A stretch of 64,000 bases of DNA from an uncultured Prevotellaceae bacterium. Its GTDB lineage: Bacteria > Bacteroidota > Bacteroidia > Bacteroidales > Muribaculaceae. A program made the translations under genes and the position numbers. This document shows, piece by piece, positions 1 to 7,725 of the stretch (within the stretch, counting starts at the first letter, position 1; every line of letters starts with the position of its first letter). The stretch is from assembly GCA_900319525.1 (NCBI GenBank), contig ONOU01000003.1:62001-126000 (forward strand), given 5' to 3'. The notes beneath the pieces were generated by a model. That model had not been told where the DNA came from. It did no database searches and saw only the letters and a list, made by a program, of their open reading frames with translations.

Positions 1-34
1 CCGTCTAGTCCGTCCACCCCGTCTAGTCCGTCCA
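1..34. repeat. 18-bp direct tandem repeat at window edge
   Basis: Two copies of CCGTCTAGTCCGTCCA lie at 1-16 and 19-34, giving a period of 18 bp with a two-base difference zone (CC versus TG). The array touches the left edge, so the true copy number is unknown. Each unit holds the internal near-repeat CCGTC/TAGTCCGTCC. It does not look coding from what is visible. Confidence 0.6.
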
Positions 35-135
35 TGAAGAGGCTTACTTTGCAGCCCGTTAAGGCTGGTCAGGGCTTTTAGCTTCTGGCTTTTTCATTAC
101 ATAAAAACTTCATCTTTGTTCAGTTGAAATGCAAG

Positions 136-176
136 CTTTAGACCGTTGACCTTTAGTCAACATCCATCTAATTTTG
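136..176 (+). promoter_or_regulatory. Promoter with C-box-like operator for the XRE gene
   Basis: A Bacteroidetes promoter is visible: -33 TTG at 146-148, a 20-bp spacer and -7 TAATTTTG at 169-176. A perfect inverted repeat GTTGAC-CTTTA-GTCAAC (145-161) covers the -33 box. Its core GACC-TTT-AGTC matches seven of eight fixed positions of the controller-protein C-box GACTnnnAGTC. A direct repeat, CTTTAGAC at 136-143 and CTTTAGTC at 151-158 (period 15), could give a second weaker half. The expected transcription start falls on or next to the ATG at 181. This suggests autoregulation by the XRE protein and a leaderless message (inference). Confidence 0.65.
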
Positions 177-180
177 CGAC

Positions 181-396
181 ATGGAAAAGAATGTAAATAA
201 GGCCTTCGGGCAGCGAGTCGCAGAATTAAGAAAAAAGGCTGGTTACTCACAAGAGAAATTTGCTTTCCAATGTAACATTGACCGAACTTACATTGGGACG
301 ATTGAACGTGGAGAAAAAAGCCCTACACTTAACACGATTCAAAAGATAGCTCAAGCCCTAAACATACCCTTACATCAACTTTTTGAAAACCTTTGA
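181..396 (+). CDS. XRE-family regulator (controller-like) of the McrBC operon
   Basis: This 71-residue protein is almost entirely one helix-turn-helix domain (residues about 9-64). It has the HTH_3 pattern: the ELRKKAGYSQEKFA start, recognition helix DRTYIGTIERGEKSP, and a hydrophobic end IAQALNIPLHQLF. Size and layout match small controller proteins placed ahead of restriction genes, which bind operators and time endonuclease expression. The ATG at 181 is the only sensible start, because the HTH begins within ten residues and the promoter -7 ends at 176, so the gene is probably translated from a leaderless mRNA. Its stop at 394-396 lies 11 bases before the likely McrB start. The AT-rich sequence suggests transfer together with the two downstream genes. 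Regulation of the nuclease is inferred from position. Confidence 0.85.
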   Translation: MEKNVNKAFGQRVAELRKKAGYSQEKFAFQCNIDRTYIGTIERGEKSPTLNTIQKIAQALNIPLHQLFENL

Positions 397-407
397 TTCT
401 ATTTATT

Positions 408-2153
408 ATGACAGAGAAAGATAATAAAAAATGTGCAATTCCATTTCGTGATATTTCTAAATCCATTGAAGATATTGCAGGCAACTTCGGATATGTAAAT
501 AATAAGAATCACAAAAATGCAGGCTTCAGAGGATTTACAGAAAATAGAGGCTATTTGGCATTCATCAACCCGGACCAACCTGATGATGGTGTATATAATG
601 GATTATCTTTTGTTGTTTTTCCAATTGGATATAAAAAGCATGAGGATAATGATGATGAATCAGAATTCCTCTGTGTTGTTTCCATTGGTATCGGAAGAGG
701 AGATGTCGGTAGTGATGAGGAACTGGCAAGTTTGCCCTATCTTCGTCGTTGTTTTTTGAGGTTAACTGAAGGCGGACAAGAGAACTATGAACAACAGATC
801 TTTATTAAGAACTCATTTGCAGATGTGACTACTGAAAGCGTCGATCTTTTTAAAGAACTAAATCATATAAAAACAGGTAATGCTGGAACACCAATAGAAG
901 AATCAGGAGAAACAAGCAACACGGAGTCTGTTTTCGATATTGATCTATCGTTTATTGAATCATATAAAAATCTCCTTCCAGCATCTAGAATCGTAAAATT
1001 CAAAAAGAGTGATTGCGAGATAGATTTATCAAAACTTAGTCAAAAAAAGCATGAAGATAATAGTTTTAGAATAATTGTTAGTTGGCTTGCGCAATATGCA
1101 AAAATTCGAAATTGGGATTTTCGTGGAGACAGACTTTCTAACAAGAATAAAGCAATTGGATTTACTGAAAGACGCACAGACAAGGATTCTTTATCAGAGC
1201 TATCTGAAATATATGATCTTCTCGATAAACGTCATTTTGTTGTATTGCAAGGTGCCCCAGGTGTGGGTAAAACCAGAATGGCTAATCTCATAGGTTCTAA
1301 TCTAAAAGAGCTCAAAGATAAAGGCTTATCTACACCTAAAAATGTAATTGATTTTGAAACAGATGCTGATAACCAATTCTTCATTCAGTTTCATGCAGAG
1401 ACAACCTATGCAGATTTCATAGGAGGCATTCGTCCTAAGCTCGTTGAAACTAAAGATCATCTAGAATATGAATATGTCGAAGGTACTTTAACCAAGGCAA
1501 TCAAAACTGCAAAAGAAGCTTTAGATGATGCAAAAGACAAGTCGAAAGCCAAGAAGTATCTTCTCATCATCGATGAGATTAATCGAGCAAACTTAGCAAA
1601 CGTCCTCGGGCCTGTTTTTTATCTTTTCGAACGGGCAAATGATGAACGCAAAGGTTGTGTGAAAATAGAATTAAACTCTGGTGCTACGATAGATATTTCA
1701 TCTATCCCAGAGAATCTATATGTGATAGCAACAATGAACACAGCAGATCGAAGTCTTGCAGTTGTTGATTTTGCATTACGTCGTCGTTTTGCTTGGTATA
1801 CACTTGAAGCCAGGAAAATTGATGAGAAAGAATTGAAAGAAGGTACATTCTTTCATGAAAAAGCATTTAATAAAATTGCTGAGTTGTTTGAAAAATACGC
1901 TTCAGATGAGGAGCTAAACCTTCAGCCTGGCTCTGGTTATTTTATTCTCGACAAAAAGGGGGATAATGTGGGTCTTTCAGGTCAGGAGGATGACCAAGAA
2001 GAGGATAAGTTCAAAAAAGAAATGGGAGAGAGGCTCACATATGAGATCATGCCTCTGATGAAAGAATACTTCACTGAAGGCCTTCTGATAAAGGCTCAAG
2101 ATGAGTTTGCCAATTACTATCACAAAATGACAAAGAAATATATGTATAGATAA
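408..2153 (+). CDS. mcrB: McrB-like AAA+ GTPase subunit of a type IV restriction system
   Basis: The motor subunit is 581 residues from ATG 408. A TTG at 393 overlapping the previous stop would add five residues. The C-terminal half is McrB-like AAA+: Walker A GAPGVGKT (282-289), Walker B LLIIDEINRAN (Asp389-Glu390), the McrB signature MNTADRSL (from Met443) and a following LRRRF arginine stretch. In the family this domain hydrolyses GTP and drives translocation with McrC after the N-terminal domain recognises modified DNA. Here residues 1-230 do not show the usual DUF3578 or EVE/PUA reader that I can recognise, so the target is unknown. There are acidic low-complexity stretches near 80 and 525. 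It is followed 26 bp later by the nuclease gene. Low GC compared with the rest of the window points to horizontal acquisition. Confidence 0.88.
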   Translation: MTEKDNKKCAIPFRDISKSIEDIAGNFGYVNNKNHKNAGFRGFTENRGYLAFINPDQPDDGVYNGLSFVVFPIGYKKHEDNDDESEFLCVVSIGIGRGDVGSDEELASLPYLRRCFLRLTEGGQENYEQQIFIKNSFADVTTESVDLFKELNHIKTGNAGTPIEESGETSNTESVFDIDLSFIESYKNLLPASRIVKFKKSDCEIDLSKLSQKKHEDNSFRIIVSWLAQYAKIRNWDFRGDRLSNKNKAIGFTERRTDKDSLSELSEIYDLLDKRHFVVLQGAPGVGKTRMANLIGSNLKELKDKGLSTPKNVIDFETDADNQFFIQFHAETTYADFIGGIRPKLVETKDHLEYEYVEGTLTKAIKTAKEALDDAKDKSKAKKYLLIIDEINRANLANVLGPVFYLFERANDERKGCVKIELNSGATIDISSIPENLYVIATMNTADRSLAVVDFALRRRFAWYTLEARKIDEKELKEGTFFHEKAFNKIAELFEKYASDEELNLQPGSGYFILDKKGDNVGLSGQEDDQEEDKFKKEMGERLTYEIMPLMKEYFTEGLLIKAQDEFANYYHKMTKKYMYR

Positions 2154-2179
2154 TTACGTTTCTTTGGTTATTCAAGAGT

Positions 2180-3625
2180 ATGGCGAAAAGGAAACAAATA
2201 CCAAAAGAGAATACTTGGGCTTCATTTAAAGGATCTGCATTGCTTACAGATCCTCTTAATTCATTGTCCCGCACCTTTATTCCAGCTGAAAGAATATGCA
2301 GAGTCTTTGAAATAGATGACAAAAAAGACGTTGATTCATGTCTTCTTAGATTTCAAGAAATAAACCGAGAGAATCTTGAGTTTCTGGATATAAGTTCTGT
2401 TCTTTCAACTGATTCTGCAAAAAAAGGTATTTATCTTGAAACAAGTCAGTATGCTGGGGCTATTCCCATCAAGTCTCCTAAAAATGGAAAATTTACCGTT
2501 GATCTTCTTGTTAAAGGACGTTATTCATCTGATGTAGATGAAGATGATTTAACCGGATTGTTGACGACAATGGGAGAAACAATGCTCCCCAGGTTTCATG
2601 AGAATTTAAGATTATGCGGAGAGAGTGTTAAACCCCCTATTTTTTTTGAATGCCAAAACTTTATTGATTCATATATTAAAGCAGAGAAGGAGCATTGGAC
2701 TAAGTTTGCGAACGAAATACGTATTGAAAAAACAACTCGTTCATCAACAAACTGGACAAAACATGCATTAAATAGTTATAATCCCAATAAGGTGCTTGTA
2801 TTTGAAAACAAAATCAATTTTCAAACAACCGACCATAAGGAATGGAGACAACTAATATTTGTTCTCGATTTTTGTATTCAAGAGTTGTCGTCGGTAAGAA
2901 CACCCCAAAAAACGAGAAGACTCTATGCTGATAAGTTATGTCGATTGAGAAAAACATATAATAAATATCAGATAGAAAAAACGTCATTTATTCCAATACA
3001 TGCGTCAGATCCTATTGCAATTAAAAAGCTAAAGAAAATAGCCAATATCATTCTTAAAGATACTTCAACAGAGAAGAGATCTTGGAGAATTGATATTGCT
3101 GTATTATTTGAACGCTATGTTCAGTTCGTGTTTGACAATGCAACTAATCGTATTAGCTGGAAAGTTAGATCTAATCCACACTATCCTGTTCATGGTTGGA
3201 AGCCGAGGTGGTCGTTAAATTATCTTGAGCCAGACCTCATTCTGCAGTCATTTGACAGCCAAATAGTAATTGATGCAAAATATAAAAGTCATATGCTGAG
3301 CAGATCTGATAATAATGGAGAAAAACAAAAGGATGCTTTCCGAGAAGACCTGTTCCAAGTATTAGCGTATTCAGCATTTAATAGGCAAGAAAAAAAGTAC
3401 GTAATCCTCGCTTATCCATATAATGTAAACTTCGACAATTCTGATGAAGATAAAAACAGATATACTCGTATCATAGAGCAAAGAATAACAAGTCCATTCA
3501 GCAGTTCAAACGTTGAGGTGATTTTATTGAGCTTGCCTTTTACAAATAATCATTTGCAAGAAGTAATAAATGAGATTTCAGAACTAGTCAACAGAATATC
3601 AACAGAAGCAGATTATCTTGACTAA
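2180..3625 (+). CDS. mcrC: McrC-like PD-(D/E)XK restriction nuclease subunit
   Basis: This 481-residue protein has the nuclease core in its C-terminal third: EPDLIL (Asp352) followed by IVIDAKYKS (Asp365-Ala-Lys367), the PD...DxK catalytic pattern of McrC. It is preceded by the family-typical helix RIDIAVLFERYVQFVF and followed by REDLFQVLAYS. The N-terminal 300 residues are helical and resemble the DUF2357-type arm seen in McrC-related nucleases. With McrB it would cut DNA carrying a foreign modification or lacking a self mark. No methyltransferase lies nearby, which fits a type IV system. The start ATG 2180 is 26 bp after mcrB with no promoter between, so the three genes form one operon. 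A more divergent McrC/LlaJI-like system remains possible. Confidence 0.82.
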   Translation: MAKRKQIPKENTWASFKGSALLTDPLNSLSRTFIPAERICRVFEIDDKKDVDSCLLRFQEINRENLEFLDISSVLSTDSAKKGIYLETSQYAGAIPIKSPKNGKFTVDLLVKGRYSSDVDEDDLTGLLTTMGETMLPRFHENLRLCGESVKPPIFFECQNFIDSYIKAEKEHWTKFANEIRIEKTTRSSTNWTKHALNSYNPNKVLVFENKINFQTTDHKEWRQLIFVLDFCIQELSSVRTPQKTRRLYADKLCRLRKTYNKYQIEKTSFIPIHASDPIAIKKLKKIANIILKDTSTEKRSWRIDIAVLFERYVQFVFDNATNRISWKVRSNPHYPVHGWKPRWSLNYLEPDLILQSFDSQIVIDAKYKSHMLSRSDNNGEKQKDAFREDLFQVLAYSAFNRQEKKYVILAYPYNVNFDNSDEDKNRYTRIIEQRITSPFSSSNVEVILLSLPFTNNHLQEVINEISELVNRISTEADYLD

Positions 3626-3739
3626 TCACTTTTGACTTTTTTGCTTCGACAAGCTAAAAGGTTCGTATAATTTTACGTTTGAGAAAGTGTGTGCAGATGC
3701 TTAATAATGATGACAATAACGCTTCAAAATCATTAACGG

Positions 3740-3778
3740 GCAAGTGCCATCTATTGGCACTTGCTGTCGCTATCTTTG
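3740..3778 (+). promoter_or_regulatory. 10-bp palindrome just upstream of a -7 box (operator or hairpin)
   Basis: GCAAGTGCCA (3740-3749), loop TCTAT, then TGGCACTTGC (3755-3764) is a perfect 10-bp inverted repeat. A -7 element TATCTTTG sits at 3771-3778, with no convincing -33 TTG at the right distance. No T-run follows, so it is a poor intrinsic terminator for mcrC. Its place over the expected -33 region suggests an operator for the gene at 3817. The 191 bases between mcrC and that gene hold no other feature I can support. Confidence 0.4.
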
Positions 3779-3816
3779 TCCCACAATCAATAAATTATTC
3801 ACCATAAAACACATAA

Positions 3817-5058
3817 ATGACCATGCATTACAACCGTCAACCTCTCATCCCCGATACCCTTGACCCGTGGGAATCGCTATTCATTAACATCGACAATGAT
3901 GACATCGCCAACTACAGGCCGCATCCCATCGTCAACATTTGTGGTTCCACAGCCATCCATCGGCACGAAATCACATTCCTGACGGGCTCATCACACTGCA
4001 GGGCACACGCAATGGCTAAGATGATTACAGCGGCCGTCCTCAACGGCAACTATCCCTTTGCCAACTCTTTGCAGGTGGCACGCCAGGCCGACAGCGCCAA
4101 ATCTGACGACAACGGCACACAGCCTAAGGTCATGCCAGGAAAAGTACTCTGGATTGATTCCGTCCACTCCTTCTACACCGTTTGCGGCTTCGTGGATGAC
4201 TTCAAGCGCAACTTTAACGTCAATTCCGACAACTTCCGTGTCATGTGCCTCGATGACATCGGCACTTTCAACGAGTGCGACGAAACAGTACTACAGCACA
4301 TCATCAAAGCCATACGCGATTTCAAACCCACTCTAGTGGTGATTGACGACCTGGATCATCTCACTCCCGAGTGTGGCATGAATCTCGCCAATAACTTCTA
4401 CCTCGCCATCAGGGAGACGCTCGACCACTACGATACGTCACTGCTTTGCGTGGGATACAATATGATAGGCAGGGCAAAAGCCACGGCTGGATTTATCGGC
4501 AAGGTGCTCTTTCCCATCGCCAACAATGTCTTCCGCATCACAAACCGAGGCACCATTGCTCACGTCCGGCGCGTCAAGGGCGTGACGGGTGATGACCAGT
4601 TCGAGTTCGCTTTCACGGTCAATGATCAGAATTTCCCGCAGGAAGTCGTGATGATTCCCGACAACACATCGGTCGAGGCTCGGTTCGCCGAGGTGACCGC
4701 CGTGCAAGATATCTTTACCTCGGTCTTACCAGCCGATGAGGCGCTGACTCCCGACGAATTGCTCACAAGACTCAACAAGCGGCACGATGACATGAACCGT
4801 CTCAACCGCAACCGTCACCTTATTGCGGGAGCGCTCGCTCAAGGCATCATTGTCCGGGATGCCAAGCGCCGTTATACCATTAACAACGATAAGTGTGGCA
4901 ATGGCACGCTCGCAAAACCAGACTATGACCCGCTCGATGACCTCATTGCTAACATCCAGAAGCACAACAAGATACCGAATATCCCAAAGGAAAAACCAAT
5001 CAATACGTTAACATATTTTAACCGCCGCGCACGACACGCTCACGCCCCTGTCAGTTAA
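3817..5058 (+). CDS. RecA/RepA-like ATPase-fold protein with degenerate P-loop
   Basis: This 413-residue protein is related to the AAA_25/RepA-type RecA-fold ATPases. The order of elements fits that fold: a beta strand and P-loop position (EITFLTGSSHCRAHAMAK, about residues 51-68), a second strand (KVLWIDSVHS, about 109-118), and a Walker B strand TLVVIDDLDHL (about 170-180). The P-loop has GSSHCRAHA where GxxxxGK[ST] is expected, so the Lys and Ser/Thr that bind phosphate are missing. The C-terminus has a winged-helix look (LTPDELLTRLNKR and GIIVRDAKRRYTI). It is much more GC-rich than the McrBC genes and has no operon partner. It may be a remnant of mobile-element replication machinery or a scaffold. 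An alternative start is ATG 3823. The function is not known. Confidence 0.6.
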   Translation: MTMHYNRQPLIPDTLDPWESLFINIDNDDIANYRPHPIVNICGSTAIHRHEITFLTGSSHCRAHAMAKMITAAVLNGNYPFANSLQVARQADSAKSDDNGTQPKVMPGKVLWIDSVHSFYTVCGFVDDFKRNFNVNSDNFRVMCLDDIGTFNECDETVLQHIIKAIRDFKPTLVVIDDLDHLTPECGMNLANNFYLAIRETLDHYDTSLLCVGYNMIGRAKATAGFIGKVLFPIANNVFRITNRGTIAHVRRVKGVTGDDQFEFAFTVNDQNFPQEVVMIPDNTSVEARFAEVTAVQDIFTSVLPADEALTPDELLTRLNKRHDDMNRLNRNRHLIAGALAQGIIVRDAKRRYTINNDKCGNGTLAKPDYDPLDDLIANIQKHNKIPNIPKEKPINTLTYFNRRARHAHAPVS

Positions 5059-5126
5059 CCGTATGCCCCCGTAGTGTGACCGGTATGGAGACCAGTACCT
5101 CCACGTGGCCTGTCGTGTCCTGTGGG

Positions 5127-5143
5127 CGGTGGCAATGCCACCG
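5127..5143. other. GC-rich 7-bp hairpin in intergenic 5059-5342
   Basis: CGGTGGC-AAT-GCCACCG is a perfect stem with a three-base loop, inside a GC-rich 284-bp spacer. The spacer holds no open frame I can support. No T-run follows, so I do not call it a terminator. Transcript processing or a degenerate intergenic repeat are possible. Confidence 0.3.
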
Positions 5144-5279
5144 TCATTCAGGTCCCCTGTGCCGGGGCTCCGCCACGGCCTTCATGTTGACCACCCGCGG
5201 GGTAAGGGTGCTACTGTTATTAATGTGGCCGTTGGTTGATTAGTTCCATGTCCAGTGAGTCATTGTCATGGTTTTTTTG

Positions 5280-5287
5280 TACTTTTG
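5280..5287 (+). promoter_or_regulatory. -7 box TACTTTTG for the secreted nuclease gene
   Basis: TACTTTTG matches the Bacteroidetes -7 consensus TAnnTTTG, and a start about 6 bases downstream would give a 5' leader of about 50 bases. I do not find a -33 TTG at 19-20 bp. It shows that the translation start is ATG 5343 rather than the in-frame codon at 5268, which would lie upstream of the transcript start. Confidence 0.45.
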
Positions 5288-5342
5288 CAGTCTGTATGTT
5301 ATTCGCATTCACATTATTATTAACATAAATCAAAACACTACG

Positions 5343-7643
5343 ATGAACAAAAAACGACATTACCTGTTGCTCCTGCTTGCAGCGATTGTGGGCATGACGG
5401 CGGCCGCGGCGGTTCCCAGCGGCTACTACAACAATGCCAAGAACAAAAGCGACAAAGCACTGATGACGGCCTTGCATCAGATCATCAATGGTCACACCAA
5501 GCGCTCCTATGAGCAGCTATGGTCAGACTTCAAAAGTACCGACTGCAATGGCAATACGATTATCGATCGTTATTCTACTACGCAGTACACCTATGGTGAT
5601 AACCAGTGCGGTACTTATAGTGGCGTGGGCGACTGCTATAACCGTGAGCATTCTATCCCCAACAGCTGGTGGGGCAGCTCGAAGACTGATACAGCGTACA
5701 CCGACCTGCACCACATGTTCCCCGTTGACGGATGGGTGAATGGCCAGCGTGGTAATCACCCCTTCGGTAATTGTAGTAATGGCACCGTGTGCGGAACAGG
5801 AAAGATGGGTACTTGCACCTTCACAGGTTATAATGGAACCGTGTTTGAGGTAGCTGACCAGTACAAGGGCGATTTCGCTCGCGTGTATTTCTATTTCGCC
5901 ACACGCTACATGCCCCGCATTAGTGACTATACTTCGGGTGTAGGTGATGTCGTGTTTACCAGTAGCTCTTATCTATGTCTCACCACTTGGGCCATTAACC
6001 AGCTGCTTGAATGGCACCGCAATGATCCCGTGAGCACGCTTGAGACGACTCGCAACGATGCCGTGTATGGCATCCAGCGTAACCGCAACCCCTTTATCGA
6101 CAATCCCGAGCTGGTTGAGTACATCTGGGGAAACAAAAAGGGGCAGGTTTGGAATGCAAGCGGCACGGTGACCCCCACGTTAACGGCTCCCGCTAGCGGC
6201 ACGACGGTGGATGTGGGTACTCACACGGGCAATGGTGTGAGCAAGACCATTACCGTTAAGGGCAGCAATCTGACTAAGGCGCTGACCGTATCGGTCTCAG
6301 GAACAGGATTCACAGTCAGCCCGACAAGCATAACTGCTGCCAATGCCAATAACGGCACATCTGTTACCGTGACCTATAACGGAACCCAAAGTAACGCTAC
6401 AGGCACGCTTACCATCAGTAGCACGGAGGTAAATGCCACTGTCTATCTGACCGCATCTTACCAAAGTGGTGGTGGACAGACCGACGACGAAGAGGTCATC
6501 GAGACTTGGGAGGGCTGTTCAACCGGCGGTTATTGGACCCAGGAAGTGCAAGGTACAGCTTTCAAGTGGTACTTCAACAATGCTGGACTCTATGCCCGTG
6601 ATAATGATCACTGGAATGGCTCGCTCGGCTGTTGCTTCGGTAAGGAAGCTAATTCCTCCATTACGATGAATGAAGATGTTCATAATGGTGCTAGCAAAAT
6701 CACGTTCTATGCAGCAAAGTATGGCAATGATGCAAATGCTACATTGCAGGTTCAGTATAGCACAAATGGCGGTGGTACCTGGACCACGTTGAGCACTTGC
6801 ACACTCAATGGAACCTGGCAGCAGTACACATATAACCTGAACGAGACTGGAAATGTGCGTTTCAAGTTTCAGCAGACAGCAGGGGCGCGCTTGAATATTG
6901 ATGATATTGCGATCACCAGCAATGTGGCAACCCCTGTTGAGCCTACCTTGTCCATCACATCGATTGCTGCGATCGCAGCCGAGCAGAACGGAGAGTCCAC
7001 TATTGTTACCGGAACTGTTACAGCCGATGACAATAATGATGATATCACCTTGAGCGTGACCGGCAATTTTGAGTTGAGCTTGAACAAGCGTAACTGGGCG
7101 CGCTCGTTGACCCTCGATCCGACTGGTGAGGTCTTCTATGTGCGTCTGGCCAGCACCGCCACAGTTGGTGATTATGCTGGAACGATCACTGCCGCGGCAG
7201 GACAGGTTCGCGCCTATGCCGATGTGCATGGCACAGTTAATGCCAAACCTGTGACACCTGGTGACGTGAACAAGGATGGTAATGTCAATATCGCTGATGT
7301 GACTGCTCTGATCGATTACCTGTTGAGTGGTGATGCCACCTCGATCGATATTATTGCTGCTGATGTCAACCTTGATGAGGATGTCAATATCGCCGACGTA
7401 ACTGCTTTGATCGATCAATTGCTGTCATCGCCTAGCAGCTTGAAGGCGTCTAGCTGGGATGCATGCCCAGTCGATAGCGGTATTGCCATCGAGAACACGA
7501 CTGGCGAGAGTCTGGAGGTGTATGACATGGATGGTAATTGCTGTGCCTTGATCATGTCGCAGGGCGAGAGTGTGATAGAACTGCCCGCCGGAGTTTATCT
7601 GGTTTCTGGCGACAGCAGATCTCGCAAGGTTGTCGTCAAGTGA
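5343..7643 (+). CDS. Secreted endonuclease I-family nuclease with dockerin-like repeats
   Basis: From ATG 5343 this is 766 residues. A signal peptide (KKRHYLLLLLAAIVGMTAAAA) precedes an endonuclease I domain (about 30-270). That domain carries the His-Me finger signature NREHSIPNSWWG (catalytic His103) and the following TDLHHMFPVD and QRGNHPFG. In the family it cuts DNA or RNA non-specifically with Mg. Two Ig-like modules follow (about 275-370 and 535-635), around a jelly-roll-like segment (about 385-530). Two dockerin-like EF-hand repeats (DVNKDGNVNIADVTALIDYL from 641, and a second near 677) lie before a C-terminal tail ending LPAGVYLVSGDSRSRKVVVK. That tail resembles a type IX sorting tail. 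It is probably extracellular, for nucleic-acid scavenging. It has its own promoter and terminator. Confidence 0.88.
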   Translation: MNKKRHYLLLLLAAIVGMTAAAAVPSGYYNNAKNKSDKALMTALHQIINGHTKRSYEQLWSDFKSTDCNGNTIIDRYSTTQYTYGDNQCGTYSGVGDCYNREHSIPNSWWGSSKTDTAYTDLHHMFPVDGWVNGQRGNHPFGNCSNGTVCGTGKMGTCTFTGYNGTVFEVADQYKGDFARVYFYFATRYMPRISDYTSGVGDVVFTSSSYLCLTTWAINQLLEWHRNDPVSTLETTRNDAVYGIQRNRNPFIDNPELVEYIWGNKKGQVWNASGTVTPTLTAPASGTTVDVGTHTGNGVSKTITVKGSNLTKALTVSVSGTGFTVSPTSITAANANNGTSVTVTYNGTQSNATGTLTISSTEVNATVYLTASYQSGGGQTDDEEVIETWEGCSTGGYWTQEVQGTAFKWYFNNAGLYARDNDHWNGSLGCCFGKEANSSITMNEDVHNGASKITFYAAKYGNDANATLQVQYSTNGGGTWTTLSTCTLNGTWQQYTYNLNETGNVRFKFQQTAGARLNIDDIAITSNVATPVEPTLSITSIAAIAAEQNGESTIVTGTVTADDNNDDITLSVTGNFELSLNKRNWARSLTLDPTGEVFYVRLASTATVGDYAGTITAAAGQVRAYADVHGTVNAKPVTPGDVNKDGNVNIADVTALIDYLLSGDATSIDIIAADVNLDEDVNIADVTALIDQLLSSPSSLKASSWDACPVDSGIAIENTTGESLEVYDMDGNCCALIMSQGESVIELPAGVYLVSGDSRSRKVVVK

Positions 7644-7667
7644 TAGCTGTCACAAGACCATAAACAA

Positions 7668-7708
7668 GAGAGCTGCACGACCGTCTGGTCAAGCAGCTCT
7701 CTTTTTTT
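7668..7708 (+). terminator. Rho-independent terminator of the nuclease gene
   Basis: GAGAGCTGC (7668-7676) pairs perfectly with GCAGCTCTC (7693-7701), loop 16 bases, followed by seven T residues (7702-7708). It lies 24 bases after the stop. The converging gene on the minus strand ends at 7726, just beyond. Confidence 0.85.
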
Positions 7709-7725
7709 GCGTTTAATGTGAGTGA

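Noticed and set aside
3740..3764. Intrinsic terminator for mcrC
   Set aside because: The stem is perfect but no T run follows, and a -7 box lies directly downstream, so an operator is more likely.
5127..5143. Terminator of the gene at 3817
   Set aside because: It is a short GC stem with no following T run.
6519..7418. A 299-codon open frame on the minus strand
   Set aside because: It is antisense to the repeat domains of the secreted nuclease; its Ile/Asp-rich repeats mirror the dockerin-like codons.
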